From Porcincola sp945869225 (GTDB lineage Bacteria > Bacillota > Clostridia > Lachnospirales > Lachnospiraceae), in NCBI RefSeq assembly GCF_052118625.1, contig NZ_JBQKGW010000013.1, forward strand, positions 1-64,000: 64,000 bases of DNA, read 5' to 3'. The position numbers were made by a program, and so were the translations under genes. Within the stretch, counting starts at the first letter, position 1. Each line of letters starts with the position of its first letter. Shown one piece after another: positions 1 through 7,803 of this stretch. The notes below the pieces were generated by a model. That model made no database searches and was not told where the DNA came from. It worked only from the letters and a program-made list of their open reading frames with translations.

Positions 1-33
1 CTGACTGTTACTAATCGGTCGCAGGCTTATCCA
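1..33 (+). rRNA. 23S ribosomal RNA, 3' end (partial)
   Basis: The first ~33 bases match the conserved 3' terminus of bacterial 23S rRNA: the core GTTACTAATCGGTCG followed by a GGCTTATCC-like end that closes the terminal stem. The rest of the gene lies upstream of the window. The next ~200 bases up to the tRNA at 231 hold no recognisable 5S rRNA. The exact mature end is estimated. Confidence 0.8.
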
Positions 34-230
34 AAAGGCACAATGGTAAGTGAGTTTGGAAAACGGATAGAAAAAGGGAAATGTCAGGGTAACGATTTTG
101 TGTGCGGTTTTGAAGGTGCGGATCACACAGCACGGTATGAAAAGCAGGCGGAAGCGATATGGAAGCGGCAGGATAAAAAATCCTGTTGAATTATGACTTC
201 TCTTGTGACATAATAAGTGTTGTGCAGTTT

Positions 231-302
<72 letters not shown>

Positions 303-320
303 TTTATCCTTGAAGGATCT

Positions 321-392
321 GGCCCCTTGGTCAAGCGGTTAAGACACCGCCCTTTCACGGCGATAACATGGGTTCAAATCCCGTAGGGGTCA
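321..392 (+). tRNA. tRNA-Glu (anticodon TTC)
   Basis: A 72-nt cloverleaf with acceptor stem GGCCCCT/AGGGGTC, anticodon loop CTTTCAC (TTC), and T arm GGGTTCAAATCCC. CCA is not encoded. It lies 18 nt after tRNA-Asn. Confidence 0.95.
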
Positions 393-399
393 CTGATAA

Positions 400-470
400 G
401 GCGTCATAGCCAAGCGGTAAGGCAAAGGTCTGCAACACCTCTATCACCAGTTCGATTCTGGTTGACGCCT
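400..470 (+). tRNA. tRNA-Cys (anticodon GCA)
   Basis: A 71-nt cloverleaf with acceptor stem GGCGTCA/TGACGCC, anticodon loop CTGCAAC (GCA), and T arm CCAGTTCGATTCTGG. CCA is not encoded. It is the last tRNA of the cluster and is followed within a few bases by a terminator. Confidence 0.95.
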
Positions 471-473
471 TGA

Positions 474-507
474 AACCTCCACTCTTTGTGAGTGGGGGTT
501 TTTTTAA
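474..507 (+). terminator. Rho-independent terminator of the rRNA/tRNA cluster
   Basis: An 11-bp stem, AACCTCCACTC with GAGTGGGGGTT (one G-T pair), loop TTTGT, followed by a run of T residues. It ends the rRNA-tRNA transcript before the TetR gene. Confidence 0.92.
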
Positions 508-653
508 TAGAATCACCCCTCCCTTCCTGATCAAGAATCTAACATGCCGACTTGTTTCATCAAGTAAAGCAATGTAAGATACAATATAGGACAGAAACTG
601 TGCGGAAACTGATTGCTCCAGTGCGCTTCTGCCGGACGAAAGGGGGATGTGCG

Positions 654-1334
654 ATGGATAAAAGAATCATGAAGACCCGGAAGGGCCTGAAGAATGCCTT
701 GCTTAACCTTCTTGAGGACCATTCGTTTGAGGAGATCACGGTGACTGAGATCTGTGAGCATGCAAGAACCGGACGGCTGACATTCTATAAGTATTATTCC
801 GATAAGAATGAGCTTATGAAAGATTGTTTTCAGGATCTGCAGGATGAGGTTATGAGCAGGATGCGGAAAGAAGGAGAGACTATCCGGGGAAGACTGCCGC
901 AGATTTCAGAGGATTCAGAAACGGATCTTCCGCCAAGGCTGAACTGTTTCCTGTGCTGGATGGAGGCTTACACAGACGTAATCATCGATGTGCTTGGAAG
1001 CCAAAGCTTTCTGACGGCGAAGATGATTGGAAACTCCGGAATGATGTATGAACTCTATCAGTTCATTATCAAGTGCCTGGAAAAGATGGAAAGGGAAAGT
1101 GAGATTCTGGATGATCTGCAGGAAGAACGCTTTTGGACGCAATACCCGATTCAGCAGGTCAATTCATTTATTGCAATGGGAATGTGGGGGTATGTGTTCT
1201 CCCGCACGGATGGAACTGATATGATGAAAACCCGGCGGGATGCAAAGGCACTTATCCGGGATCTGCTGGGAAGCGCTATTTTTATCAACCCCAACAGGAA
1301 CAGACGGTCTGCAGAGGAGGAATTTGAAGCATGA
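654..1334 (+). CDS. TetR/AcrR family transcriptional regulator
   Basis: A 226-aa protein with an N-terminal TetR helix-turn-helix: 'FEEITVTEICEHARTGRLTF' followed by YKYYSDKNEL (about residues 20-55). The remainder is an all-helical ligand-binding domain resembling the Firmicutes-type TetR C-terminal domain. An upstream in-frame ATG exists, but 654 is chosen because AGGGGG lies about 8 nt before it and the HTH then sits at the usual distance from the N-terminus. The stop overlaps the start of the aldo/keto reductase by 4 nt, so the two are translationally coupled and the reductase is the probable target. The effector is unknown. Confidence 0.85.
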   Translation: MDKRIMKTRKGLKNALLNLLEDHSFEEITVTEICEHARTGRLTFYKYYSDKNELMKDCFQDLQDEVMSRMRKEGETIRGRLPQISEDSETDLPPRLNCFLCWMEAYTDVIIDVLGSQSFLTAKMIGNSGMMYELYQFIIKCLEKMERESEILDDLQEERFWTQYPIQQVNSFIAMGMWGYVFSRTDGTDMMKTRRDAKALIRDLLGSAIFINPNRNRRSAEEEFEA

Positions 1335-2380
1335 GGACCATTACGCTTGGCAGGACCGGGATCACAGTCCCGCAGAATGCATTCGCAGCATTGCCAATCC
1401 AGAGAGTTTCAAAGGAGGAGGCCGCACACCTCCTTCAGTGCGCCTACGAAGGCGGGATGCGGTACTTTGACACTGCAAGGGCATACAGTGACTCGGAAGA
1501 GAAAATCGGATATGCTTTTGGCAGGGAGGGCGGCCTCTTCAAGACTGGAAGAGAGCACATTTTCATTGCGTCGAAGACACATGCCCAGACTCCCCGGGAG
1601 TTTCAGCATGATCTTGAGACCTCTCTCCGGATGATGAACTGCGGCTATATTGATGTGTATCAGTTTCATCAGATGGACACATGCTGGAAACCTGGGGACG
1701 GTACCGGAATGTACGAATGCATGCTGGAAGCGAAGGCGGAGGGGAAGATCCGTCATATCGGCGCCACAACGCATAAGTTAGGGGTTGCGGTGGAGATTGT
1801 ACAGTCCGGTCTCTATGAGACAATCCAGTACCCATTCAGCTACCTTGCGACAGAGAAGGAGATGGAACTTTACAGACAGGTCCGGAAAAGCGGGATGGGC
1901 TTTATCTGTATGAAGGGACTCGCCGGCGGACTGATCAACCGAAGTGAGGCCGCGATGGCATTCATGGCACAATATGACAATGCGCTGCCGATCTGGGGAA
2001 TTCAGCGGATGAGCGAGCTGAAGGAGTGGCTCGCCTACATGGACAGAACACCGGAGATGACGCCAGAGCTTGAAGCTTACATTCAGGATGAAAAGCGGGA
2101 GCTTGCCGGTAATTTTTGCCGCGGATGCGGGTACTGTATGCCCTGTACGGTAGGAATTACGATCAACCAGTGCAATAGAATGAGTCTGATGCTCAGGCGC
2201 GCGCCGTCACAGGCATGGCTGACGCCGCACTGGCAGGCGGAAATGGAGAAAATTAACGAGTGCGTGGACTGCAGAGTCTGTACGACCCGCTGCCCGTATG
2301 AGCTGGATATCCCGAATCTGTTACGGGCGAATCTGAAGGATTACCAGGAGGTGCTTGCAGGCAAAGTAAGCGTCTCGTAA
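1331..2380 (+). CDS. Aldo/keto reductase with C-terminal 4Fe-4S domain
   Basis: A 349-aa protein. Residues 1-260 form an aldo/keto reductase TIM barrel: 'YFDTARAYSDSEEKIGYAF' carries the catalytic Asp/Tyr region, and 'GYIDVYQFHQMD' and 'IRHIGATTHK' follow. Residues ~262-335 hold two Cys clusters, CRGCGYCMPC and CVDCRVCTTRCP, resembling ferredoxin-type 4Fe-4S sites. This combination is common in Clostridia, and substrates are mostly unknown. GAGGAGG precedes the ATG, which overlaps the tetR stop. Confidence 0.9.
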   Translation: MRTITLGRTGITVPQNAFAALPIQRVSKEEAAHLLQCAYEGGMRYFDTARAYSDSEEKIGYAFGREGGLFKTGREHIFIASKTHAQTPREFQHDLETSLRMMNCGYIDVYQFHQMDTCWKPGDGTGMYECMLEAKAEGKIRHIGATTHKLGVAVEIVQSGLYETIQYPFSYLATEKEMELYRQVRKSGMGFICMKGLAGGLINRSEAAMAFMAQYDNALPIWGIQRMSELKEWLAYMDRTPEMTPELEAYIQDEKRELAGNFCRGCGYCMPCTVGITINQCNRMSLMLRRAPSQAWLTPHWQAEMEKINECVDCRVCTTRCPYELDIPNLLRANLKDYQEVLAGKVSVS

Positions 2381-2451
2381 GCCGAAGATGAGACTGATTT
2401 GAGCTGCCTGCAGGAGCGGAAACAGGGAGCGGAAAGAGGAGGGCTGCGCAC

Positions 2452-3243
2452 ATGCTGAATGCTGCTGTGAGGGACTTTGGGTCTGCCAGGATGAACGGCG
2501 GGATTCCGGGGGAGAACGGCGGGCAGGCTGAGAGCGGGACAGAGATGCAGAAAAAGGATATGACAGAAATCGACGAAAATCTTGAGGGGAAAAGAAGACT
2601 GGCGCTCGAGGTGATTGAACGGCTGCGTCAGGCATATCCGGATGCAGACTGCACACTGGATTATGATGATGCCTGGAAACTGCTTGTCAGCGTCAGGCTT
2701 GCAGCACAGTGTACGGATGCCAGAGTCAACGTGGTCGTAAAGGATCTGTACGCAAGGTATCCAACTCCGGAAGCGCTTGCAAAGGCATCACCGGAGGAGA
2801 TCGAGGAGATTGTCCGTCCATGCGGCCTTGGGAGAAGCAAAGCCCGGGATATCAGTGGGTGTATGAGGATGCTGGTGACGGAATACGGCGGGAGGGTTCC
2901 GGATACGATGGAGGAGCTGCTGCGGCTTCCTGGTGTCGGACGCAAGAGCGCAAACCTTGTGCTGGGGGACGTGTTCGGAAAACCGGCCATTGTGACGGAC
3001 ACACACTGCATTCGGTTATCCAACCGGATCGGACTTGTCGACAACCTGAAGGATCCGAAGCGTGTGGAGATGGCGCTTTGGAAAATCATACCTCCGGAGG
3101 AAGGAAATCTCCTCTGCCACCGGTTTGTGCTTCACGGAAGAGAGGTCTGTACAGCGCGTACCAGCCCGTTCTGCGGACGCTGCTGTCTGTCTGATATCTG
3201 CAGAAGCGCATTTACATTCCCGATACCGGCTTCAAAGCGCTGA
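2452..3243 (+). CDS. nth: Endonuclease III (DNA glycosylase/AP lyase)
   Basis: A base-excision repair enzyme for oxidised pyrimidines, 263 aa. The helix-hairpin-helix LPGVGRKSANLVLG carries the lysine nucleophile, and the downstream VTDTHCIRLSNR carries the catalytic Asp. The C-terminal iron-sulfur ligands read C-x7-C-x2-C-x5-C; the first spacing is one residue longer than the usual C-x6-C. The start at 2452 adds about 36 poorly conserved residues, but GAGGAGGG lies 9 nt upstream, the strongest RBS available. In-frame ATGs at 2545 and 2560 would give the usual family length. The 3' end overlaps the convergent glycosylase gene by 32 nt. Confidence 0.93.
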   Translation: MLNAAVRDFGSARMNGGIPGENGGQAESGTEMQKKDMTEIDENLEGKRRLALEVIERLRQAYPDADCTLDYDDAWKLLVSVRLAAQCTDARVNVVVKDLYARYPTPEALAKASPEEIEEIVRPCGLGRSKARDISGCMRMLVTEYGGRVPDTMEELLRLPGVGRKSANLVLGDVFGKPAIVTDTHCIRLSNRIGLVDNLKDPKRVEMALWKIIPPEEGNLLCHRFVLHGREVCTARTSPFCGRCCLSDICRSAFTFPIPASKR

Positions 3244-3769
3244 AGGCATTGCCGCCTTCAGTCTGCCCGCCGGAAAGGACAGTGCGGACGGGCTCCCATT
3301 CCCGGATAAGACGATCAAGTGAACAGGCGGCATTGGCGGGGCTTGTAGAGGGCAGCCGGATTGCGCTTCTTCCAAGAACCGGCTCCTGGTAGCGCTTGAA
3401 AAGACGGGCGCTTGTGGCGCCGTTGCAGAAGATCTGGCGGATGTCAGCCTCCTTCAGAATCTGCGACAGATCGGTCGGAATGACATTCCGGATCGAGCTG
3501 TCACTGGAGCCGATGATGTCGCACTGCCAGATTGTGTCCCACAGCGCAATGTGAGAATCGTGAAGGAGGCACTTTTTTTCATCTATGGTTGTCGGAACGT
3601 CGGAGGAGGTCAGCGCCGCGATCACCTTCCAGAATCGGTTTTGCGGATGACCGTAGAAAAAGCCTGCTTCCCTGCTTTTCACAGAAGGAAAAGACCCCAG
3701 TATGAGGAGTCTGCTGTCTCTGTCATACAGGGGTCCGAATGTGTGTTTCAATGTCTGATAGTCTGCCAT
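3212..3769 (-). CDS. DNA-deoxyinosine glycosylase (uracil-DNA glycosylase superfamily)
   Basis: A 185-aa protein. Its N-terminal motifs LILGSFPSVKSRE and FFYGHPQNRFW, and the later LPSTSPANA, match the hypoxanthine/uracil-DNA glycosylase branch of the UDG superfamily, which removes deaminated bases. It is convergent with nth and overlaps its 3' end, so two base-excision enzymes sit tail to tail. Confidence 0.85.
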   Translation of the reverse strand: MADYQTLKHTFGPLYDRDSRLLILGSFPSVKSREAGFFYGHPQNRFWKVIAALTSSDVPTTIDEKKCLLHDSHIALWDTIWQCDIIGSSDSSIRNVIPTDLSQILKEADIRQIFCNGATSARLFKRYQEPVLGRSAIRLPSTSPANAACSLDRLIREWEPVRTVLSGGQTEGGNAFSALKPVSGM

Positions 3770-3800
3770 GCGGATGCCTCCGGATGGGCTTTTTATTGTC

Positions 3801-4160
3801 TTATGAATGCTTTCTGTCTCTGATCATGATGGCTGCCACCGAGATGATGGCCATGACCAGGCAGATGATTGCCCATCCCCTCATGTAATGATAGAGCGGG
3901 GAGATGAAGAACGCAAGTGCTGTCGCAACGGCGAAGAGCACAAGCGAGACAATCGAGCCGGAATCATCTTCCGAACTGTGCATCGCAACTCTGACGATGC
4001 TGCCCGCCAGAAGAAGGCCTGCTATCACGATACCGATTATGCCATTAAAATGGCCGCTCGTTGTCAGCACATTCCATGCAGCCTCATATCCCGATACAAC
4101 CAGAATGTAGGAAGCAATCACGATTCCAGCGATGCCTGCCCAGAGTTTCAGTCCCTTCAT
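3801..4160 (-). CDS. Small integral membrane protein, function unknown
   Basis: A 119-aa protein with four predicted membrane helices: about residues 5-24, 38-57, 70-87 and 93-112. A short acidic loop (SSEDDSG) follows helix 2 and the tail is basic. The start at 4160 has AAAGGAGGG 7-8 nt upstream. It is not recognised as a named family. The 31-nt gap to the glycosylase gene downstream allows co-transcription. Confidence 0.7.
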   Translation of the reverse strand: MKGLKLWAGIAGIVIASYILVVSGYEAAWNVLTTSGHFNGIIGIVIAGLLLAGSIVRVAMHSSEDDSGSIVSLVLFAVATALAFFISPLYHYMRGWAIICLVMAIISVAAIMIRDRKHS

Positions 4161-4305
4161 GATAATCCCTCCTTTGAAAATGAATGCATGTCTAAACAAA
4201 TTCATTTTCTGTATTCATCATATCATGCACGCTGGGAGGGCGCAATAGTCATTCTGTAAACTGTGTAAGACTCTGGTAAAAGCTTCGAAATGATTCGTAG
4301 AATTG

Positions 4306-4791
4306 TCATTCCGAAAGGGGGGAATCAGACCCCGCAGCCGATTCCTGCTCATGCGTGCAGCCGCAGCCAAGCAGTTTGTAGAGCAGCCGGTAGAGCTCGT
4401 CGGATTCTTCAGGCGTCAAGTTATTGACGCAGCGGGACATCTTCTCCGGGATGGTTTTTGCGCGTTCCTGGAGCCGTTCGCCTTCCTCTGTCAACGTGAC
4501 AATCAGGACACGTTCATCCTTGTGGGCTCTTTTCCGCGTGACCCATCCCTTCTGTTCAAGCTTCTTTAACAGCGGGGTCAGCGTCCCGGAATCAAGGAAG
4601 AGACATTCGCCCAGCTCCTTGACAGAAAGCTGTCTGCGCTCCCACATCACCATCATCGTGATGTACTGAGTGTACGTCAGGTCGAGTTCGTCCAGAAAGG
4701 GCTTGTACTTTTTTACAATCTCACGGCTGCAGGCATACAGCGGGAAACACAGCTGGTTTTTCAGACGGAGCATGTCATAACAAATATCCAT
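4306..4791 (-). CDS. MarR family regulator, OhrR-like
   Basis: A 161-aa protein. The start at 4791 is set by CAGGAGATG about 8 nt upstream. 'LKNQLCFPLYACSREIVKKY' near the N-terminus contains the Cys that acts as peroxide sensor in OhrR-type regulators, followed by LDLTYTQYITMMVMWE and a winged HTH with 'GTLTPLLKKLEQKGWVTRKR'. The C-terminal tail is Cys/acid-rich (GCGCTHEQES). No ohr peroxiredoxin gene is adjacent, so its target lies elsewhere or it autoregulates. The MarR assignment is firm; the OhrR-like redox role is inferred. Confidence 0.85.
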   Translation of the reverse strand: MDICYDMLRLKNQLCFPLYACSREIVKKYKPFLDELDLTYTQYITMMVMWERRQLSVKELGECLFLDSGTLTPLLKKLEQKGWVTRKRAHKDERVLIVTLTEEGERLQERAKTIPEKMSRCVNNLTPEESDELYRLLYKLLGCGCTHEQESAAGSDSPLSE

Positions 4792-4926
4792 GTTTTCATC
4801 TCCTGTTGAACGGATGTTGATGTGACCAATCAATTTTATTGAGCACAATCTATTTATGCATTTTATCTGAAAACCCACGAAGTGTCAATAAAAAGATGCT
4901 TGCGTCTGCAGGAAGATGGCATATCG

Positions 4927-4988
4927 TTGACAGATACCCCAGATGGGTATATAGTAGCAGTTGCAGGCAATATACCCAGGAAGGGTAT
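4927..4988 (+). promoter_or_regulatory. csoR promoter with two copper-repressor operators
   Basis: A sigma-A promoter: TTGACA (4927-4932), 17-bp spacer, TATAGT (4950-4955). Two palindromes of the same form, ATACCC-N5-GGGTAT, lie at 4934-4950 (filling the spacer) and 4972-4988 (downstream of the expected start). They are 38 bp apart. This matches the CsoR operator pattern of GC-rich inverted repeats flanked by TA-rich ends. Binding by the CsoR protein encoded 80 nt downstream would block polymerase until copper(I) is bound. Confidence 0.88.
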
Positions 4989-5068
4989 TAAAGCAGGGCC
5001 TGACAGATTCAGGCAGACGATCGATCGGGAAAAGAATCGGGAGAAGAGAAAACGAGGAGGTACTGCAT

Positions 5069-5404
5069 ATGGAACAGATGCAGGAGCAGAAGAAGCCGGA
5101 GGATGTTCAATGTTGTTGTGGGAGCGGAAGGTATAAAAAACGGTCACCGGAGGAAATCCGGTCACTGACCAACCGTCTCTCACGGATAGAGGGACAGATC
5201 CGCGGCATCCGAAGCATGGTTGAAGGAGGCGCCTACTGTCCGGACATTCTGGTTCAGTCATCTGCCGTCACTGCGGCTATGAATGCATTTAACAAAGAGC
5301 TGCTGGCGTCCCATATCAGGACCTGTGTCGCCGAGGATATCCGGGCAGGGGATGACGCAACGATCGATGAGCTGGTCAGACTGCTTCAGAAACTGATGAA
5401 ATGA
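5069..5404 (+). CDS. csoR: Copper-sensing transcriptional repressor CsoR
   Basis: A 111-aa metal-sensitive repressor of the CsoR/DUF156 family. The conserved helix 'RSLTNRLSRIEGQIRGIRSM' precedes the Cu(I) ligands: Cys in GGAYCPDIL, then His and Cys in SHIRTCV, the C-H-C set of copper sensors. An N-terminal tail with four extra cysteines (VQCCCGSG) is unusual. GAGGAGG lies 7 nt before the ATG. It is preceded by a promoter with two matching operators and followed by the copper chaperone gene. Confidence 0.93.
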   Translation: MEQMQEQKKPEDVQCCCGSGRYKKRSPEEIRSLTNRLSRIEGQIRGIRSMVEGGAYCPDILVQSSAVTAAMNAFNKELLASHIRTCVAEDIRAGDDATIDELVRLLQKLMK

Positions 5405-5508
5405 AGCTTTTTCAGTCTGGATTTCCAGCCGCCCAGAATCATATGGATAAGAATCATATGGAAGCCTGCTGTATGTATGAGCACGGAACATCGAGAGGAG
5501 GATATGTG

Positions 5509-5721
5509 ATGACAAAAACACTGAAGATCGAGGGAATGATGTGCGGACACTGTGAGATGACTGTGAAGAAAGCGCTGGAGAAGCTTGAGGGTGTCAGCAG
5601 CGCGGAGGTCTCCCATGAGAAAGGGGAGGCAGTTGTCAGCCTTGACGCAGATGTTGACGATGCCGCTTTGAGGAAGGCAGTCGAAGATAAAGACTATAAG
5701 GTGACCGGAATCATCTCCTGA
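5509..5721 (+). CDS. copZ: Heavy-metal-associated (CopZ-like) copper chaperone
   Basis: A 70-aa single HMA domain with the metal site GMMCGHC (M-x-C-x-x-C) at about residues 9-15 and the beta-alpha-beta-beta-alpha-beta pattern expected of CopZ/Atx1. The start at 5509 has GAGAGGAGG about 8 nt upstream. An in-frame ATG at 5401 overlaps the csoR stop (ATGA) and would add 36 residues rich in His, Met and Cys. The partner P-type ATPase CopA is not in the window. Copper repression through csoR is expected. Confidence 0.88.
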   Translation: MTKTLKIEGMMCGHCEMTVKKALEKLEGVSSAEVSHEKGEAVVSLDADVDDAALRKAVEDKDYKVTGIIS

Positions 5722-5735
5722 GGGCAGACTGACAA

Positions 5736-5798
5736 TCGACAGAAATCAGTGCCTGTGCTATACTTTTTTTGTACAAAGCAAAGAGCCGCACAGGCACT
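5736..5798 (+). promoter_or_regulatory. Promoter flanked by a perfect 11-bp inverted repeat
   Basis: TCGACA (5736-5741), 17-bp spacer, TATACT (5759-5764). AGTGCCTGTGC at 5748-5758 abuts the -10 box and its exact reverse complement lies at 5788-5798. The 29-nt interval contains the -10 and start region. It may be an operator for the gene at 5829. No T-run follows the right arm, so it is not a normal terminator. Confidence 0.55.
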
Positions 5799-5828
5799 TT
5801 CTGTCTTCAGAAAGGGGTGAATCCATAT

Positions 5829-6470
5829 ATGAAGAACATCGTCATTACCATTGCGCGCTACTATGGAAGCGGCGGCCGGACAGTCGGACAGATGCTGGCA
5901 AAGGATCTCGGGATCGGCTACTATGACAAGGAGATTCTTCGGCTTGCCTCAGAAGATTCTGGGATCAATGAGGCATTGTTTGCGAATGCGGACGAGAAGC
6001 TCCGGGGAACGCAGCTGTTCCGGATTATGAGGAGAGAATACCATGGCGAGCTGATCCCGCCGGAAGGGAGAGATTTCCTTTCCAACCGCAACCTGTTTAA
6101 CTATCAGGCAAAGGTGATTGAGGGACTTGCCCAGGAGGAATCCTGTGTAATCATTGGGCGCTGTGCAGACTACATCCTGAAAGACAGGGAGAATGTCATG
6201 AGCGTATTCGTCTATGCATCTCCGGCATACTGTCTGCAGCAGGCAAAGTTGCGCGGGGCAAACGGCGGCCGTACGACGATGAAATATGTGGACGAGATTA
6301 ATAAGTATCGGGCGGATTACACGAAGTACTATACCGGGCACGACTGGAATGACGTCCGCAACTATGATCTATGCATCAACAGCGGGAAGCTTGGCTTCGA
6401 GGGAACGGAGCAGGCGATCAAAGATTATATCAGAGTCCGGTTCCCGGATTATGAGAATCCGAACCTGTGA
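5829..6470 (+). CDS. Cytidylate kinase-like family protein
   Basis: A 213-aa P-loop protein. The N-terminus IVITIARYYGSGGRTVGQML contains the glycine-rich loop found in the cytidylate-kinase-like family (PF13189 type), followed by 'YYDKEILRLASEDSGI'. Later elements are SCVIIGRCADYIL and VFVYAS. The family resembles nucleoside monophosphate kinases but true substrates are not established, and a housekeeping cmk is normally separate. The start at 5829 is preferred (AGAAAGGGGTG upstream). The gene for an AI-2E-type permease follows after 12 nt. Confidence 0.85.
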   Translation: MKNIVITIARYYGSGGRTVGQMLAKDLGIGYYDKEILRLASEDSGINEALFANADEKLRGTQLFRIMRREYHGELIPPEGRDFLSNRNLFNYQAKVIEGLAQEESCVIIGRCADYILKDRENVMSVFVYASPAYCLQQAKLRGANGGRTTMKYVDEINKYRADYTKYYTGHDWNDVRNYDLCINSGKLGFEGTEQAIKDYIRVRFPDYENPNL

Positions 6471-6482
6471 GACAATTTTCGA

Positions 6483-7700
6483 ATGAACAAAAGAGAACGC
6501 TTTAAAAAAGCACTTCAGCAGCCGTGGGCAGCGATGACCTTCGCTGCCTGCGCCGCAGTGGTACTGTTTCTGTTCCTCTCCAATCTCAGGATGATCGGAA
6601 GAGGGATCGGCGATCTGATCGGCTTTGTCAAGCCCGTCCTCATCGGGCTGATCATTGCATATGTGACAGACCCGCTGGTTGTTTTTTTTGAACAGAAGGT
6701 ATTCAGAAAGGTCAGGCAGGACACTGTCCGGAGAGGACTGGGCGTCCTGCTTACATTTTTCAGCATCGTCCTGTTTATCGTTCTGATTCTGGTCGCGCTG
6801 ATCCCCCAGCTCATTTCGAGCGTGCGCCTGTTTATATCCAATCTGGATTCGTACAGCTCGGCCTTTAGTGGCCTGATGCAGCAGCTCAACGACTGGGCTT
6901 CATCGCACAACGTTGACATCTCGCAGTATACATCTGTCGGGACCAATGCGGTTCAGCTGATTACGAGCCGGCTTCCGAAGAGTGTAGACGGGATTCTGAA
7001 TACGACAATCACCTATGGAAAGAATGTGTTTGACGGCGTGATCGCGGTCATCATCGCAATTTACTTCCTGATGGACAAGGTCAGAATCCGGAAAGGGGCG
7101 CACCGGCTGTGGAAGGCAATCGTCAGTGACAGCGGATATCAGAAAAGCAATCATTTTCTGGGAAGATGCAATGAAATCATGATCCGCTTCATTCTCTGCG
7201 ATCTTCTGGATGGCTTTATTATCGGAATTGCGAATGCAGCGTTTATGCTGGTTGTCGGTTATCCGTATATCCCCCTGATCTCCGTTGTTGTCGGCATCAC
7301 GAACCTGGCGCCGACCTTCGGTCCGATTCTGGGGGCCGTGATCGGGGCGGGTATTCTGGTTCTGATTAATCCGTGGTATGCGCTGGTGTTTTTAATCTTT
7401 ACGATCGCGCTGCAGACGGTTGACGGTTATGTCATCAAGCCGAAGCTGTTTGGCAATACGCTCGGGGTTCCTTCGATCGGAATCCTGATTTCAATCATTG
7501 TGTTCGGAAGAATGTTCGGAGCGGTCGGCGTGCTGCTGTCTATTCCATTTGCAGCAATCATCGACTATATCTATAAAGATGGCATTCTCCCGAAACTGGA
7601 AGCCAGGAGGACAAAGAGGGATCAGGAGAAGAAGGAGAGAGCCGAGGTGTCGGCCCGGGAGAGGCAGAAAGGTCAGACGGAACGGTCAGGAAAGGATTGA
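6483..7700 (+). CDS. AI-2E family transporter (putative permease)
   Basis: A 405-aa polytopic membrane protein with the PF01594 layout: paired N-terminal helices (about residues 15-35 and 42-60), a third near 85-105, a large extracytoplasmic loop, then a C-terminal helix cluster with GITNLAPTFGPILGAVIGA and LQTVDGYVIKPKLFGNTLG. The last ~35 residues are a highly charged cytoplasmic tail (Lys/Arg/Glu). Family members export autoinducer-2 or act as ion antiporters; the substrate here is unknown. It sits 12 nt after the kinase-like gene, probably in one operon, and ends at a bidirectional terminator. Confidence 0.88.
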   Translation: MNKRERFKKALQQPWAAMTFAACAAVVLFLFLSNLRMIGRGIGDLIGFVKPVLIGLIIAYVTDPLVVFFEQKVFRKVRQDTVRRGLGVLLTFFSIVLFIVLILVALIPQLISSVRLFISNLDSYSSAFSGLMQQLNDWASSHNVDISQYTSVGTNAVQLITSRLPKSVDGILNTTITYGKNVFDGVIAVIIAIYFLMDKVRIRKGAHRLWKAIVSDSGYQKSNHFLGRCNEIMIRFILCDLLDGFIIGIANAAFMLVVGYPYIPLISVVVGITNLAPTFGPILGAVIGAGILVLINPWYALVFLIFTIALQTVDGYVIKPKLFGNTLGVPSIGILISIIVFGRMFGAVGVLLSIPFAAIIDYIYKDGILPKLEARRTKRDQEKKERAEVSARERQKGQTERSGKD

Positions 7701-7751
7701 ATGAGCTGACAGACAGAGAGGACCGGTCAATCCGGGATTGAAAAGGGCACG

Positions 7752-7785
7752 AAAAAGGATCCGCCGGCAAGACGGATCCTTTTTG
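7752..7785. terminator. Bidirectional terminator
   Basis: An inverted repeat, AAAAAGGATCCG with CGGATCCTTTTT, around a 9-nt loop. It has an A-run on one side and a T-run on the other, so it can end transcription of both the permease gene (plus strand) and the SH3 protein gene (minus strand). Confidence 0.88.
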
Positions 7786-7803
7786 ATATTCCGGATGTTG
7801 GAT

